Source of the DNA: CAG-791 sp002390025
Lineage (GTDB): Bacteria > Bacillota > Clostridia > Lachnospirales > Lachnospiraceae
DNA length: 64,000 bases
Assembly (NCBI GenBank): GCA_946543465.1
Contig: CAMNLR010000134.1
Span: 1 to 64,000 of the forward strand
Direction of reading: 5' to 3'
Positions 1-7,926 of this stretch are shown one piece after another. Position 1 is the first letter of the stretch; every line of letters begins with the position of its first letter. The notes under the pieces are model-generated. The model made no database searches. It saw only the letters and a list, made by a program, of their open reading frames with translations, and was not told the origin of the DNA. The translations under genes were made by a program, and so were the position numbers.

Positions 1-1
1 T

Positions 2-1027
2 TCAGCGCTCGTCGATTTCAATAATGTGTTCCGCATGTTGGGGCAGGCTGGTGAGCCTGGCTGCGATGGATTCGGGCACGATGTAATAGGAGCCGATTTC
101 CTCCAGGGGAACCCAGAGGAGCTCCTCGGCGACGCCGCGGGCGGTGACGGAATGGCACTCTAGGTTTTCCAGGGCAGGGCTGTCTTTCATGAGGTAGTAG
201 GCGCCCAGTTCATGGATGTGGGTCCCGGTGACCTTTCCGTCAAAAAACTGTTCCTGGAAAAAAAGGAAGCGGTCGATCTGCAGGTCGACGCCGATTTCCT
301 CCCGGACCTCACGGACAACAGTCTCCTCGGTGGTCTCGTTGAAATGGACTCTCCCGCCAACGGTGTAATAATAGGGCTCCTCCTCGTTGTGCATGAGGAG
401 AAGCTTGCCGTCGTGGATGATGATGGCTCCGACGCGGTAGTTGAAGGTGCCCTGTTTCATGCGGAAGGTCAGGTCGGTGCTGTCGGAAGCGTTATTGTAT
501 TCAAAATTGAGTTTGTCGTAAGTCCTGCCGCCGACTTGAAGGCCTCCTGTTTCAGTGGACATGAGGCGCATGCCGGCCTTCTCCATGGCCTTCCGTGAGC
601 CGATGTTGGGGGCGGCGCACCAGGCTTTGATGCGGGGGATTTTTTCCTCCCGGGTCAGGTAGTCTAGAACTGCCTTGAGGGACTCGGCGGCTATGCCCTG
701 TCCCCACAGGTCGGGGCGGACGCTGAGGCCCACCTCTGCGGTGCCGGCCTGAGGGTCATAGTCATAGGCCCCGATCGTGCCCGCAAAGACGGGGGCGGGG
801 TCTTTTTTCAGTTCAATGGCCCAGCCGTAGAAGGATGTTTTTTCGTAGGAATCTATAAATTCGCGCACGGAGGATTCCGCCATTTCCAATGTCGCATAGG
901 GATTCCATCCGGAGTATTCAAACATTTTTTCATCGGTTCCAAAGTATTGATGGAGGGGAGCCGCATCTTCCATCCGGTAGCGGCGCAGGCGCAGGCGCGC
1001 GGTTTCCAGTTCCCTGGTGCCTTTCAT
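2..1027 (-). CDS. GNAT acetyltransferase fused to a Nudix hydrolase
   Basis: Two enzymes in one chain of about 341 residues. The N-terminal half is a RimJ/RimL-like GNAT acetyltransferase (ETARLRLRRY start, then GLSVRPDLWGQGIAAESL as the acetyl-CoA loop and NIGSRKAMEKAGM near its end). The C-terminal half is a Nudix hydrolase with an intact Nudix box: G-x5-E-x7-REVREEIGV, beginning at GGRVHFNE. An upstream in-frame ATG at 1078 exists, but the ATG at 1027 has an AAAGGA ribosome site just before it and matches where GNAT proteins begin. Substrates cannot be told from sequence; GNATs of this type acetylate protein N-termini or small amines, and Nudix enzymes cleave nucleoside diphosphate-linked compounds. 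The gene appears monocistronic and its stop lies two bases from the window edge. Confidence 0.85.
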   Translation of the reverse strand: MKGTRELETARLRLRRYRMEDAAPLHQYFGTDEKMFEYSGWNPYATLEMAESSVREFIDSYEKTSFYGWAIELKKDPAPVFAGTIGAYDYDPQAGTAEVGLSVRPDLWGQGIAAESLKAVLDYLTREEKIPRIKAWCAAPNIGSRKAMEKAGMRLMSTETGGLQVGGRTYDKLNFEYNNASDSTDLTFRMKQGTFNYRVGAIIIHDGKLLLMHNEEEPYYYTVGGRVHFNETTEETVVREVREEIGVDLQIDRFLFFQEQFFDGKVTGTHIHELGAYYLMKDSPALENLECHSVTARGVAEELLWVPLEEIGSYYIVPESIAARLTSLPQHAEHIIEIDER

Positions 1028-1146
1028 TCTTTTTTCCTTTCGGGTAGGTAGGGTCTTTGGGGTAAGCAGGGTATTCAATGCTGCAGGTCTGTCAGAGCCG
1101 TATGATGGGCGTTGCTGTATGCCTGCAAATGAGGTTGACGGGCGTC

Positions 1147-1854
1147 TCAGGCGTGGAGGAGGGAGGCGGGATTGCCCTGCAGGATGGAGTCCAGGTAGGC
1201 GCGGTCATAGTGGTGGAGCATATAGTCGACGCCGGGTGTGTAGGCGGGGGGTCTGTGTCCCATGCCGTGGGAATCGGACCCGATGAAGTCGACGAGGCGG
1301 TTTTCCAGGAGGGACCGGGCGCGTTTGCGGATGCGGTCGTAGTTCTCCTGTTTGACGCTGTAGACATTCATCTGGATCAGGAAGCCCTCTCCGTGCAGTT
1401 CGCGGGCGGATTCCAGGTCAAAGTTGTGGTAGCGCTCGGCGTGGGCGATGATGGGCAGGTAGCCTGCTTGCTGCAGGCGGCGGAGACAGTAGAAAAAGGC
1501 TCTTTTTGATGCGTTGGGGAAAAATTCCGCCAGTACGTAGCGGGTCCCGTTCATGGTCGGATAGGTGCCGTTGCCCAGAAGCTTGATGATCATGTTCATA
1601 TCGCTCTCGAAACAGAGGATCTCTGCGCCCAGGCCCAGCCTGACGGGGATCTGCCGTTCCTGAATGGCCGACTGAAGGTGGGCAAACTCCCTGCGGACTT
1701 CTTCAAATCCGTAGTCAAAGGCGCTGTTGTGGGGGGTCGCGATCACGGATGTCACGCCCTGCATCTGCGCGGTCTGCAGCATGCGCAGGGAATCTTCAAT
1801 ATTCTCCGCTCCGTCATCAACATCCGGAATAACATGAATATGAATGTCAACCAT
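1147..1854 (-). CDS. CpsB/YwqE-type PHP tyrosine-protein phosphatase
   Basis: A 235-residue PHP-superfamily metal-dependent phosphatase. The opening HIHVIPDVDDGA matches the metal-binding DIHxHxLPxxDDGA start of the CpsB/CapC/YwqE group, followed by an internal IATPHN motif, AHAERYH and SDSHGMGHRPP, which supply further metal ligands. Family members dephosphorylate tyrosine-phosphorylated autokinases that control capsule or exopolysaccharide synthesis. Here no capsule operon or BY-kinase lies nearby, so the partner is unknown. The start is supported by AGGAG nine bases upstream. It is in the same orientation as the rhomboid gene upstream (72 bp gap). Confidence 0.82.
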   Translation of the reverse strand: MVDIHIHVIPDVDDGAENIEDSLRMLQTAQMQGVTSVIATPHNSAFDYGFEEVRREFAHLQSAIQERQIPVRLGLGAEILCFESDMNMIIKLLGNGTYPTMNGTRYVLAEFFPNASKRAFFYCLRRLQQAGYLPIIAHAERYHNFDLESARELHGEGFLIQMNVYSVKQENYDRIRKRARSLLENRLVDFIGSDSHGMGHRPPAYTPGVDYMLHHYDRAYLDSILQGNPASLLHA

Positions 1855-1926
1855 CTTTCCAATCTCCTGCCTGATAACAATGTCTTTTTTCCATGCAGAT
1901 GCCTTCCTGAAAGGGTCTGCAGCAGC

Positions 1927-2508
1927 TCAATATTTTTTCTTATGCATGTTCAGGGCATAGCCTGCGCCTGCACCGACGAGTCCGCCGATAATGTGGGACA
2001 GGTTGGAAATGTTGTCTCTGACAAAAAGGCCTTCCGCGACCTGCTGTCCGATGAAGACCGCCGCCACTAGAATGAAGGTGAGCGGAATCTCGCCCTGTCT
2101 GAAATTCGCGAAGGAGGTCAGCAGGATAAAGGCGAAGACCACGCCGCTGGCGCCGCACAGGGCGCTGGCCGGGAACAGGACGAAATTGATGATCCCGGTG
2201 ATCAGGGCTGTCACGACGATGACCTTGAGGACCTTGTCGGAGCCGTATTTTTCCTCCAGCATGGGACCCAGCAGCAGGATGTAGGCCATATTTCCCACAT
2301 AGTGGTCCCAGCCGCTGTGGCCCAGAACGTGTGTGAAGAGGCGCAGGTAGGTCAGCGGCGACAGCAGCGATGACCGATAGGTCATGAACAGGAGCTGGGT
2401 GCTGGCCCCGCCGGTCACCATGCCAAGGAGCAGCACCAGGCAGGCCAGGAAGACAAATCCCAGCGTTACCGGCGCGTTAAATGTGATTTTCAGCTTAAAA
2501 TTCTTCAT
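1927..2508 (-). CDS. rhomboid-family intramembrane serine protease
   Basis: A 193-residue integral membrane protein with about six hydrophobic segments. The catalytic pair of rhomboids is visible: serine in CGASGVVFA (about residue 121) and histidine in NLSHIIGG (about residue 172), plus the earlier HVLGHSGWDHYVGNMAYI segment containing the conserved His and Asn that form the oxyanion region. Rhomboids cleave transmembrane helices of substrate proteins inside the membrane. The length matches the compact six-helix bacterial form, and the C-terminus is a short basic tail. The ribosome site is weak (only an A-rich stretch before ATG). Substrate unknown. Confidence 0.85.
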   Translation of the reverse strand: MKNFKLKITFNAPVTLGFVFLACLVLLLGMVTGGASTQLLFMTYRSSLLSPLTYLRLFTHVLGHSGWDHYVGNMAYILLLGPMLEEKYGSDKVLKVIVVTALITGIINFVLFPASALCGASGVVFAFILLTSFANFRQGEIPLTFILVAAVFIGQQVAEGLFVRDNISNLSHIIGGLVGAGAGYALNMHKKKY

Positions 2509-2820
2509 GTTTTTCTAGTATGTATGCCGCTCTGCGGGCAGGACACCGGGCGATGAGAATGACGAGTCTTCGAGAGTCTGAGTCTCCGGGGACGGATATG
2601 ATGAGTCTCCGGGGACGGTTCTCTCTGACTCATTTTCCGAAGAAAATGAGTCAAGGAAGAACCGTCCCCTGCGACTCATCAGAACCTTCCTCTGCGCTCA
2701 TCAAAGCTGTCCCTTGTGACTCCTCAGAACCATTCCTTTTGACAACTTTTGACAACTTTGTCGCTGTCAGGGGAGGACATGCCTTTGGTGTCAAAGGAAC
2801 CGTCCCCGTGACAACTGTTG
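2509..2820. repeat. cluster of GGGACGGTTC palindromic elements (R1, locus a)
   Basis: Gap without a gene, filled by copies of the dispersed element called R1 here. Two TGAGTC-armed units face each other at 2602-2632 and 2647-2678, joined by ATTTTCcgaaGAAAAT so that the pair can fold as one long hairpin. Degraded copies follow to about 2740. TGTCA-armed units of 25 bp lie at 2789-2813 and 2819-2843; the last one runs into the 3' end of the neighbouring PHP phosphatase gene. No open frame here looks coding. Confidence 0.85.
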
Positions 2821-3603
2821 TCAAAGGAACCGTCCCCGTGACAGCTTTTGGAGCAGGCGCTGGCGGGGAATGCCGCACTTTGCCATGTATTGGTCTGCCT
2901 TGCGGATGACTTCGGGGGACAGGACGTGGTCCGGCCAGTGGGCGTCGGAGCCATAGATCACGGTGTTTCCTTCCTGGGCGGCTATTGTCCAGAAGGCGTC
3001 GCAGGGGTAATTGCGGTCCTGGCGGACACCCAGGAGGTTGAGTTCCAGGGGGATATCCTTTTCTTTGCAGTAGCGGCACAGCTTGCGCATCTCCTGCTGG
3101 TAGAGGGCGGGGTCGCCGCTGTGATTAATGAGGTCTGGATGGGCGAAGTAGATGAATTTGCCGGTCTCCAGGGCCTCCCTGCACTGGCTGCAGTAGAGGA
3201 GCAGGTCCTCGTCACTGTGTCCGGGCTTTCCGTTGTAGCGGTCGCCCTCGTATTCGTTGTGGATGTAGTGCTGGCCCAGCAGGAGGTATTCGATGGGGTA
3301 GGGCTCCAGAAGCCGCAGGAGTCTCTCCCAGATCTGCGGATAGTATTCAACCTCCAGTCCCAGGAGGATCTCGATGTCATCGCGATACTCGTCGCGGAGT
3401 CTCAGGACGGTGTCCACGTAGTCCTCCAGCTGGGAGGGCAGCATCTTGTCAGGGCCGACATAACCATTGGGGAAGCATTGGGGGGTGTGGTCCGAAAAAC
3501 CCAGGATCTGCAGGCCCGCCTCGATCGCGTTCTCGATATACTGTTTTTCAACCCCGTAGGCGTGGTTGCAGCGCCAGGTGTGGGTGTGGTAATTGGCGAT
3601 CAT
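2821..3603 (-). CDS. PHP-family histidinol-phosphatase-like protein
   Basis: A 260-residue PHP phosphatase of the HisK/HisJ group. Metal ligands are visible at YHTHTWRCNHA (start), LGFSDHTP, LGLEVEYY, LGQHYI, FAHPDLI and GSDAHWPDHV. Family members dephosphorylate L-histidinol phosphate in histidine synthesis, but no other his gene is present, so another phosphoester is possible. The start at 3603 follows the MBL-hydrolase stop by three bases, with GGAG eight bases upstream, so the two are co-translated. The last codons (reading LSRGRFL and the stop) are not native: they come from a copy of the R1 palindromic element at 2819-2843 that overlaps the gene end. Confidence 0.78.
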   Translation of the reverse strand: MIANYHTHTWRCNHAYGVEKQYIENAIEAGLQILGFSDHTPQCFPNGYVGPDKMLPSQLEDYVDTVLRLRDEYRDDIEILLGLEVEYYPQIWERLLRLLEPYPIEYLLLGQHYIHNEYEGDRYNGKPGHSDEDLLLYCSQCREALETGKFIYFAHPDLINHSGDPALYQQEMRKLCRYCKEKDIPLELNLLGVRQDRNYPCDAFWTIAAQEGNTVIYGSDAHWPDHVLSPEVIRKADQYMAKCGIPRQRLLQKLSRGRFL

Positions 3604-3606
3604 GTT

Positions 3607-4296
3607 TTACAGCTCCAGAAGGAATTCCTTTTTGTTGTAGGGTCTGTAGTGGCCGTCCACAATGGTCTTTGCGTCAAAACGGCTGACCTTTTCTTTGAAC
3701 CGGTCCATCTTGTCAAAATCCATGTACCAGGAGGGAAATTCGCCCAGCTGGGCGTCTCCGACAAAAAGTACTCGGTCCTGCGGCACGTATACGAGAAGGG
3801 CATCCTCGGTGTGGGGCGATTCTGTATAGCAGAGTTCCACCCTGATGCCGCCCAGGTCGATGGTCCTGTCCCCCTGCAGTTCTTCGTCCGCAGGGACGAC
3901 TTTGAGGGGGACGCCGCCCGAATATTCCCGGATGATACAGGGGTCGCTCTTGAGAAATCTCCTGCCGTATCCGGGGTCTTTGTCCAGGCGCTCTGCGATT
4001 TCCCGCAGGTGCAGGTTGGTCTCGGGACGGGCCAGGGTCCGGCCGTGTACTGCGTGCATGCCGTAGGTGTGGTCCCAGTGCCAGTGGGTAATCACGGTCA
4101 GGTCCGGCAGGGGCAGGCCTTCCCGGTCCAGAGCTTCATAAAAATCTTCGACGTGGGAGGAGGAATGCCCCGCATCTATGGCGAGCGCCATCTTTTCTCC
4201 GCGCACATAGCCCAGATTAGGGCGGTCCCTGAAGGGCTCCTGGGGGAGGATCCATGTATTTGCGCCGAGCTGCTGCAGCTGGTTTTTCCTGGGCAT
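3607..4296 (-). CDS. MBL-fold metallo-hydrolase
   Basis: A 229-residue metallo-beta-lactamase-fold hydrolase. The metal motif THWHWDHTYG (HxHxDH) is present, with the following GDAQLGEFPSWYMDF and DGHYRPYNK segments supplying the distal metal ligands. The start has a good GGAGG six bases upstream. Family functions range from thiolesterases to lactonases and phosphodiesterases, and nothing in the sequence narrows this. It is directly upstream of, and probably co-transcribed with, the PHP phosphatase (three-base gap), suggesting a small metabolic salvage operon; that pairing is inference. Confidence 0.8.
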   Translation of the reverse strand: MPRKNQLQQLGANTWILPQEPFRDRPNLGYVRGEKMALAIDAGHSSSHVEDFYEALDREGLPLPDLTVITHWHWDHTYGMHAVHGRTLARPETNLHLREIAERLDKDPGYGRRFLKSDPCIIREYSGGVPLKVVPADEELQGDRTIDLGGIRVELCYTESPHTEDALLVYVPQDRVLFVGDAQLGEFPSWYMDFDKMDRFKEKVSRFDAKTIVDGHYRPYNKKEFLLEL

Positions 4297-4319
4297 TTTG
4301 ATACCTCCGAAACCTCCTG

Positions 4320-4397
4320 AAAAAACAGGATTTATAAATCATTAGCGGGATTGATTGATATAAAACGGGATTGATCGATCATTATCGGGATTATTCT
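4320..4397. repeat. short degenerate tandem repeat CGGGATTGATYGAT
   Basis: Upstream of the MBL gene, about three degenerate copies of a roughly 22-bp unit containing CGGGATTGATYGAT fill the gap to the AIM24 fragment. This is one of many locus-specific tandem repeats in the window. Confidence 0.6.
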
Positions 4398-4760
4398 TTA
4401 TTTAGCGGCATTGGCCCTTTTGGGCATTGTGGCGTTCAGCCAGGTATCGGTATTTGCCACAGGGCTCATCATGACTCTTCCGGTCCCCCGGTAGACGTTG
4501 ACGAGGCCTTCTCCGCTCACGGCGGAGCCAAGCAGGGTCTTGGTGGATTTTTCTACGGTAAACTGGAGGTTGGAGGACCAGCAGACCGCCATATCGCCGT
4601 CGATCTTGATCTCGTCGTTTTCGAGGTCGACCACGATCAGTTCCTCTTCAGGAACGTTGCTCTCGAGAGCGGCAACGCCCTGTCCGGACAGGCTCAGGTT
4701 GAAGAGTCCTTCGTTACCCAGAACAGCGGAGGAAATATTAATCAAACTCCTCCCCGCCAA
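4398..4760 (-). pseudogene. AIM24-family protein, C-terminal fragment
   Basis: About 120 residues resembling the C-terminal half of the AIM24/TIGR00266 beta-rich family: GNEGLFNLSLSGQGVAAL, then LIVVDLENDEIKIDGD, AVCWSSNLQFTVEKS and GEGLVNVYRGTGRVMMSP, which correspond to the second half of the usual 220-250-residue protein. The N-terminal half is missing: upstream in frame there are TAG and TAA codons within about 60 bp and the sequence turns A/T-rich and non-coding. The only available start is a TTG with no well-spaced ribosome site. It is probably a decayed remnant; a functional short protein cannot be excluded. Confidence 0.6.
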
Positions 4761-4871
4761 TTTTCGCTTTGCGGCTTTATGTTTTGAATTTATTTTTTGT
4801 ATTTACTAATTAGTTTTTTTATTCGTCTTTGTTTTTTGCTCTTTACTCAGAAGATTTGACCTTTTCCTAAT

Positions 4872-5591
4872 TCACTGATCCAGGAGCCTTTGCAGGAGCT
4901 GTTCGCGGTGGTTGATAAAGGCGGACATCACCTGGTAGCTGTCCGTGTCCTCGTATTCGCAGGGGTGGATGGGGCCGTCGTCGAAGCTCAGGATCTGCGC
5001 GCCCGGAAGGGCCAGCAGGATGGGCGAATGGGTCGCGATGATGAACTGGGCGCCGCCTGCAGCGCAGCGGTTGATCTCCATGAGGAGGGTCAGCTGGCGC
5101 TGGGGCGAGAGGGCTGCCTCCGGTTCGTCGAGCAGGTAGAAGCCGTCGGGGCGGAAGCTGTTCTGCACCAGCTGCAGAAAGCTCTCCCCGTGGGATTTTT
5201 CATGGTAGTGCTGGGGAATCCCCCCGGGGCCGCGACTGTATTCGTCTTCTTTTGTCGCTGCATTGTAGAAACTCTCTGCACGCAAAAAATATCCCCACCC
5301 CGCTCTGCGGACGCCGCGCGTAAGCCGGACGGCGTCACACAGTTCTGAATGCGAATCGTATGTAGAAAAATTATAATTTCTGGTACCTCCCTCGGGGTTG
5401 AAGCCGTAAGCGACCGCAACGGCCTCCAGCAGCGTCGATTTGCCGCTGCCGTTTTCCCCCACAAAAAAGGTGACAGGATTCGTCAGCGGGATCTGCTCCA
5501 CTTCGCGGATCGCATCAATACCGCGCAGATAACTGTCCTGTTCGATCTGATCCCAATTGATGCGGATTTGCTGTAAGAACAGTGAATTCAT
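4872..5591 (-). CDS. stand-alone AAA ATPase of the RecF/ABC-like type
   Basis: A 239-residue ATPase with Walker A GENGSGKST (about residues 45-53), Walker B YLLDEPEAALSP and a downstream switch histidine in IIATHSPILLALPGA. The arrangement is that of AAA_21/AAA_15-type proteins related to RecF/SMC and OLD nucleases, but without an attached TOPRIM domain. It starts 13 bp after the stop of the XRE regulator gene with only a weak ribosome site, so translational coupling is likely. Relatives appear both as housekeeping ATPases and in toxin or defence cassettes; here the neighbours (XRE protein, damaged toxin) hint at the latter but do not prove it. Confidence 0.75.
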   Translation of the reverse strand: MNSLFLQQIRINWDQIEQDSYLRGIDAIREVEQIPLTNPVTFFVGENGSGKSTLLEAVAVAYGFNPEGGTRNYNFSTYDSHSELCDAVRLTRGVRRAGWGYFLRAESFYNAATKEDEYSRGPGGIPQHYHEKSHGESFLQLVQNSFRPDGFYLLDEPEAALSPQRQLTLLMEINRCAAGGAQFIIATHSPILLALPGAQILSFDDGPIHPCEYEDTDSYQVMSAFINHREQLLQRLLDQ

Positions 5592-5604
5592 GATGCTTCA
5601 GGTA

Positions 5605-5883
5605 TCAGTTTTCATCCGTCTGCGCAGGCACGATCTTGAGTGTATACCCCATGGGCTCCAAGATTTTCAGGATACTGCTGAGCTGGGGTGAGTGAACGGA
5701 TTTCTCCATGCGCGCGATGACCGGCTGTTTGACTTTACAGAGACGGCCGAGCTGTGCCTGTGAAAGTCCCTGCTCTTCACGGATCCGCACCATGTCTTTA
5801 ATGATCGTCTTCTCCCGTTCAACCAGCAGCTCTTCGAGCTCTGTTATGGTAAGTTCTTCTCTCATTTCTGTCCATGTTGTCAT
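5605..5883 (-). CDS. XRE-family helix-turn-helix protein (antitoxin-like)
   Basis: A 92-residue protein. An N-terminal acidic helix is followed by a Cro/CI-type HTH (RIREEQGLSQAQLGRLCKVKQPVIARMEK) and a short C-terminal segment LKILEPMGYTLKIV typical of HigA-like antitoxins that follow HigB/RelE toxins. A longer reading frame extends upstream to 6060, but the ATG at 5883 carries a clear AAGGAG seven bases before it and starts at the expected residue. It leads directly into the AAA ATPase gene. Probably an autorepressor; the matching toxin may be the gene at 6464-6952, now separated by repeats. Confidence 0.8.
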   Translation of the reverse strand: MTTWTEMREELTITELEELLVEREKTIIKDMVRIREEQGLSQAQLGRLCKVKQPVIARMEKSVHSPQLSSILKILEPMGYTLKIVPAQTDEN

Positions 5884-6463
5884 ACGTGTTTCTCCTTGTT
5901 GTCCCATACATTTTCGTGCGGCCGTCCGGCCGTCGTTCTCATTACGATTTTCCGTATGATTTAAAGAATGTACTTGATACAAGTTTTCATGAAGCACATT
6001 CGGATTATCTCCCCTCTCACCAGGGGTTATGATGGCCGGAAGCAGTATTTTCCGGATCATCTGGATAAAATATCTTCTATATATATCATATCAAAATAAG
6101 TATGGAATCTCAATCTTTTTTGTGCATTTGGCAAAAATATTATAGTCGCATTCTATGGAGAAACTGTACATTCGACCGGTAAATATTATTTGTTATTTTC
6201 TGCAAAAATCCCCGGGCGGCGGTGCTTTCTCTGCACCGCTTTCAACCGGGGCCGCGCTAGTGGACTTTGCGCTTTGCTCATCGAGGGCGGCAGGGACTCT
6301 GCACTGCCTTCAACTGGGACTGCGATGGTGGACTTTGCGTTTTGCTCATCGCGGGTGGCAGGGAATTCTCTGCCGCCGCCCTCCACCGGGACTGCGATAA
6401 GCGGCTTACAGCAGGCGGCGGCAGGGGCTCTGCACCGTCCTGATCGGGACAGTAATCAGTTGC
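5884..6463. repeat. A/T-rich gap followed by a ~68-bp degenerate tandem array
   Basis: 5884-6190 shows no gene. From about 6200 to 6480 there are four to five degenerate copies of a roughly 60-70 bp unit built around GCGGCAGGGxCTCTGC, then a GGGACTGCGAT segment and CTTTGCGCTTTGCTCAT. Each unit contains a small self-complementary piece, for example GGTGC...GCACC and GGCAG...CTGCC. The array reaches into the 3' end of the toxin-like gene. Confidence 0.7.
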
Positions 6464-6952
6464 TTACCGCAGGCGGCAGTGAGCCTGCAGTTCCCGGACA
6501 GCCAGATACATGTGAAGGAGCGGAACCCCGCCGGGAACCTTGTCTGTAAAATAGTGGTGGAGCAGGACATATGTCTCCTCGTCCCTCTCATGTCTGCAGG
6601 TTCGGCCGTACAGGAAGACACAGACCGACAGTGGCCTGCCGGAAAACAGCCTTCGCGCGGTCTTTTTTTGCTTTCGGGCAGCCGGACCAGCCCGGCAGAA
6701 GCTGCGCCCTGCGGACCTCCTCTCTTTCTGCCCCTCCGGTACTGTTTCAAAACCGCTGATACAGTGCATGTAGATCCCACCCCCGGGATACCTGCACACT
6801 GCTTTGTCGCCGTCGGAGCCGTTTTCCGCAAGGTAGTCCAAAAATGCCGCCACTTTGTAATAATCTTCTCTGTGGGCAGCATGCAGCATATGTAAAAAAT
6901 CACCCAGATCGCTTTTTCCGTTTTTGTCTTCATAAAACTCTATGGTATACAT
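6464..6952 (-). CDS. HigB/RelE-like toxin, probably damaged
   Basis: The first 45 residues (MYTIEFYEDKNGKSDLGDFL, then YYKVAAFLDYLAENG) match the start of phage Gp49/HigB-type mRNA interferases of the RelE superfamily, and ETYVLLHHYFTDK matches their conserved C-terminal strand. Between these the family expects a short IYELR...RIFYF core, but the frame runs through about 65 residues of unusual, Arg/Ser/Cys-rich sequence, making 162 residues against the usual 105-120. The last residues (RELQAHCRLR) are encoded by the adjacent tandem array. The start is firm: AAAGGAG five bases before ATG. Likely an inactive or altered toxin; antitoxin candidate is the XRE gene downstream. Confidence 0.5.
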   Translation of the reverse strand: MYTIEFYEDKNGKSDLGDFLHMLHAAHREDYYKVAAFLDYLAENGSDGDKAVCRYPGGGIYMHCISGFETVPEGQKERRSAGRSFCRAGPAARKQKKTARRLFSGRPLSVCVFLYGRTCRHERDEETYVLLHHYFTDKVPGGVPLLHMYLAVRELQAHCRLR

Positions 6953-7450
6953 ACGTGCTCCTTTCCGGAGAATGCTCTTTGTAAATTTTCGTTCTTGCCA
7001 CACAGGATAGCAGAACGCAAGTACAAAAATACTCCCCATACAGTCGAACGCGCGTACAGCAGGCTCTTTTTTTAAAGAGCAGGGAGAAAAGCAGGGAAAA
7101 ACTGTTTTCCGGGGGAAAAAAATTGATAACCGAAGTCAGACGAGTTTTTCGTAAAACAGAGCAGGGCGATTTCCCGAGGCAATTATTGGTATGGTATAAT
7201 TTCCTGAAGCGTTCATCGGCAAAATTTTCCAGGGCAATTATTGGCAAATTTTCCCGAAGCAATCATTGGGAAAAATCGTTCATAAAAAAATCACACTAAT
7301 GTGACAGTACTGTGACTTTAAAAGAGCTATAATGGTCGCATAAGAAATCAAACAAAGCAGTCGGACGCGGCAAAGTGATGCAGGCATGCTGCTGCCGGAA
7401 TGGTTTCAATATTCCGGGGCTTTCACAAGAGCCCGGAAGAATCCCTAAAG
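6953..7450. promoter_or_regulatory. leader of the double-glycine peptide: repeats, dyad, hairpins
   Basis: No convincing gene. 7168-7275 holds four degenerate copies of a TTTCCCGARGCAATYATTGG unit. A perfect dyad TCACA-CTAA-TGTGA lies at 7291-7304, followed by a possible -10 box TATAAT at 7329-7334 (no good -35 seen). Downstream, two hairpins can form: CCGGAAT...ATTCCGG and GGGCT...AGCCC around 7398-7433. The order dyad, -10, hairpins, 20-bp repeats, ribosome site suggests a transcribed, structured leader for the gene at 7577. Confidence 0.5.
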
Positions 7451-7550
7451 GTTGAGTAGATCGAGTTCAAATTGAGTAGATTGAATTCAAATTGAGTAGA
7501 TTGAATTCAAATTGAGTAGATCGAATCCAAGTTGAATAGATCGAATTCGA
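7451..7550 (+). repeat. five tandem 20-bp repeats ahead of the peptide gene
   Basis: Exactly five 20-bp units, consensus TTGAGTAGATYGAATTCAAA, end to end from 7451 to 7550. The unit contains the palindrome TTGAATTCAA in its purest copies. The array ends 10 bp before the ribosome-binding site of the gene at 7577. Confidence 0.9.
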
Positions 7551-7576
7551 ATATGGTTTATAAGGAGAATAGAATC

Positions 7577-7876
7577 ATGAAAGATAGAATGATCGATGAG
7601 AAGCTGAATGAGAAGCTGAATGAAGAGAATCTTGAAGAGGTCGCCGGCGGATTTAACACCCAGCACCTCCATGTCGGCGGATACGCAGACAGCCCCGCTG
7701 CCATGCATGCCGTTATGACCGATGATACTAATTTTAAAAATGTGAGCCCCGTTATCAACGGCAATGACAAGCCCAAGGCCACACATGCAATCAAGACAGG
7801 CATGTTCGGCAAGCCCGTCCTCGTAGATCTCAACGATGAGGACAAGGCAAACGGGGGAAATCCCACATTTGCTTGA
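7577..7876 (+). CDS. orphan peptide with double-glycine leader
   Basis: A 99-residue protein with a bacteriocin-type leader: a charged N-terminus with a duplicated EKLN element, then LNEENLEEVAGG, where GG would be the cleavage site for a C39-peptidase transporter. The remaining ~72 residues (starting FNTQHLHVGGY) are hydrophilic, His/Asp/Asn-rich, contain no Cys and no obvious lanthipeptide or sactipeptide pattern. The ATG at 7577 has AAGGAG nine bases upstream. The gene is alone on the + strand between two - strand genes, with its own leader and terminator; no C39 transporter or modification enzyme lies in the window. Secretion as a peptide signal or bacteriocin is inference; the core is not recognised. 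Confidence 0.7.
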   Translation: MKDRMIDEKLNEKLNEENLEEVAGGFNTQHLHVGGYADSPAAMHAVMTDDTNFKNVSPVINGNDKPKATHAIKTGMFGKPVLVDLNDEDKANGGNPTFA

Positions 7877-7926
7877 TTGATCTGGCATAATCGATTTTTT
7901 CGTTAATCCTTTTTAAATCCCTTTTT

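Noticed and set aside
2848..4320. Long + strand reading frame (about 490 codons) opposite the MBL and PHP genes
   Set aside because: It is antisense to two well-supported enzymes, has no ribosome site or known motif, and arises from the GC-rich codon pattern.
6406..6933. Alternative frame across the toxin gene
   Set aside because: Its start lacks a ribosome site and the amino-acid composition is Arg/Thr/Ser/Cys-rich; the frame starting at 6952 has the real toxin N-terminus.
7340..7440. c-di-GMP riboswitch ahead of the double-glycine peptide
   Set aside because: There are hairpins, but the conserved GEMM sequence and its tetraloop receptor are not recognisable.
7451..7550. CRISPR-like direct repeats
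   Set aside because: The 20-bp units are directly adjacent with no spacers of unique sequence; a plain tandem array.
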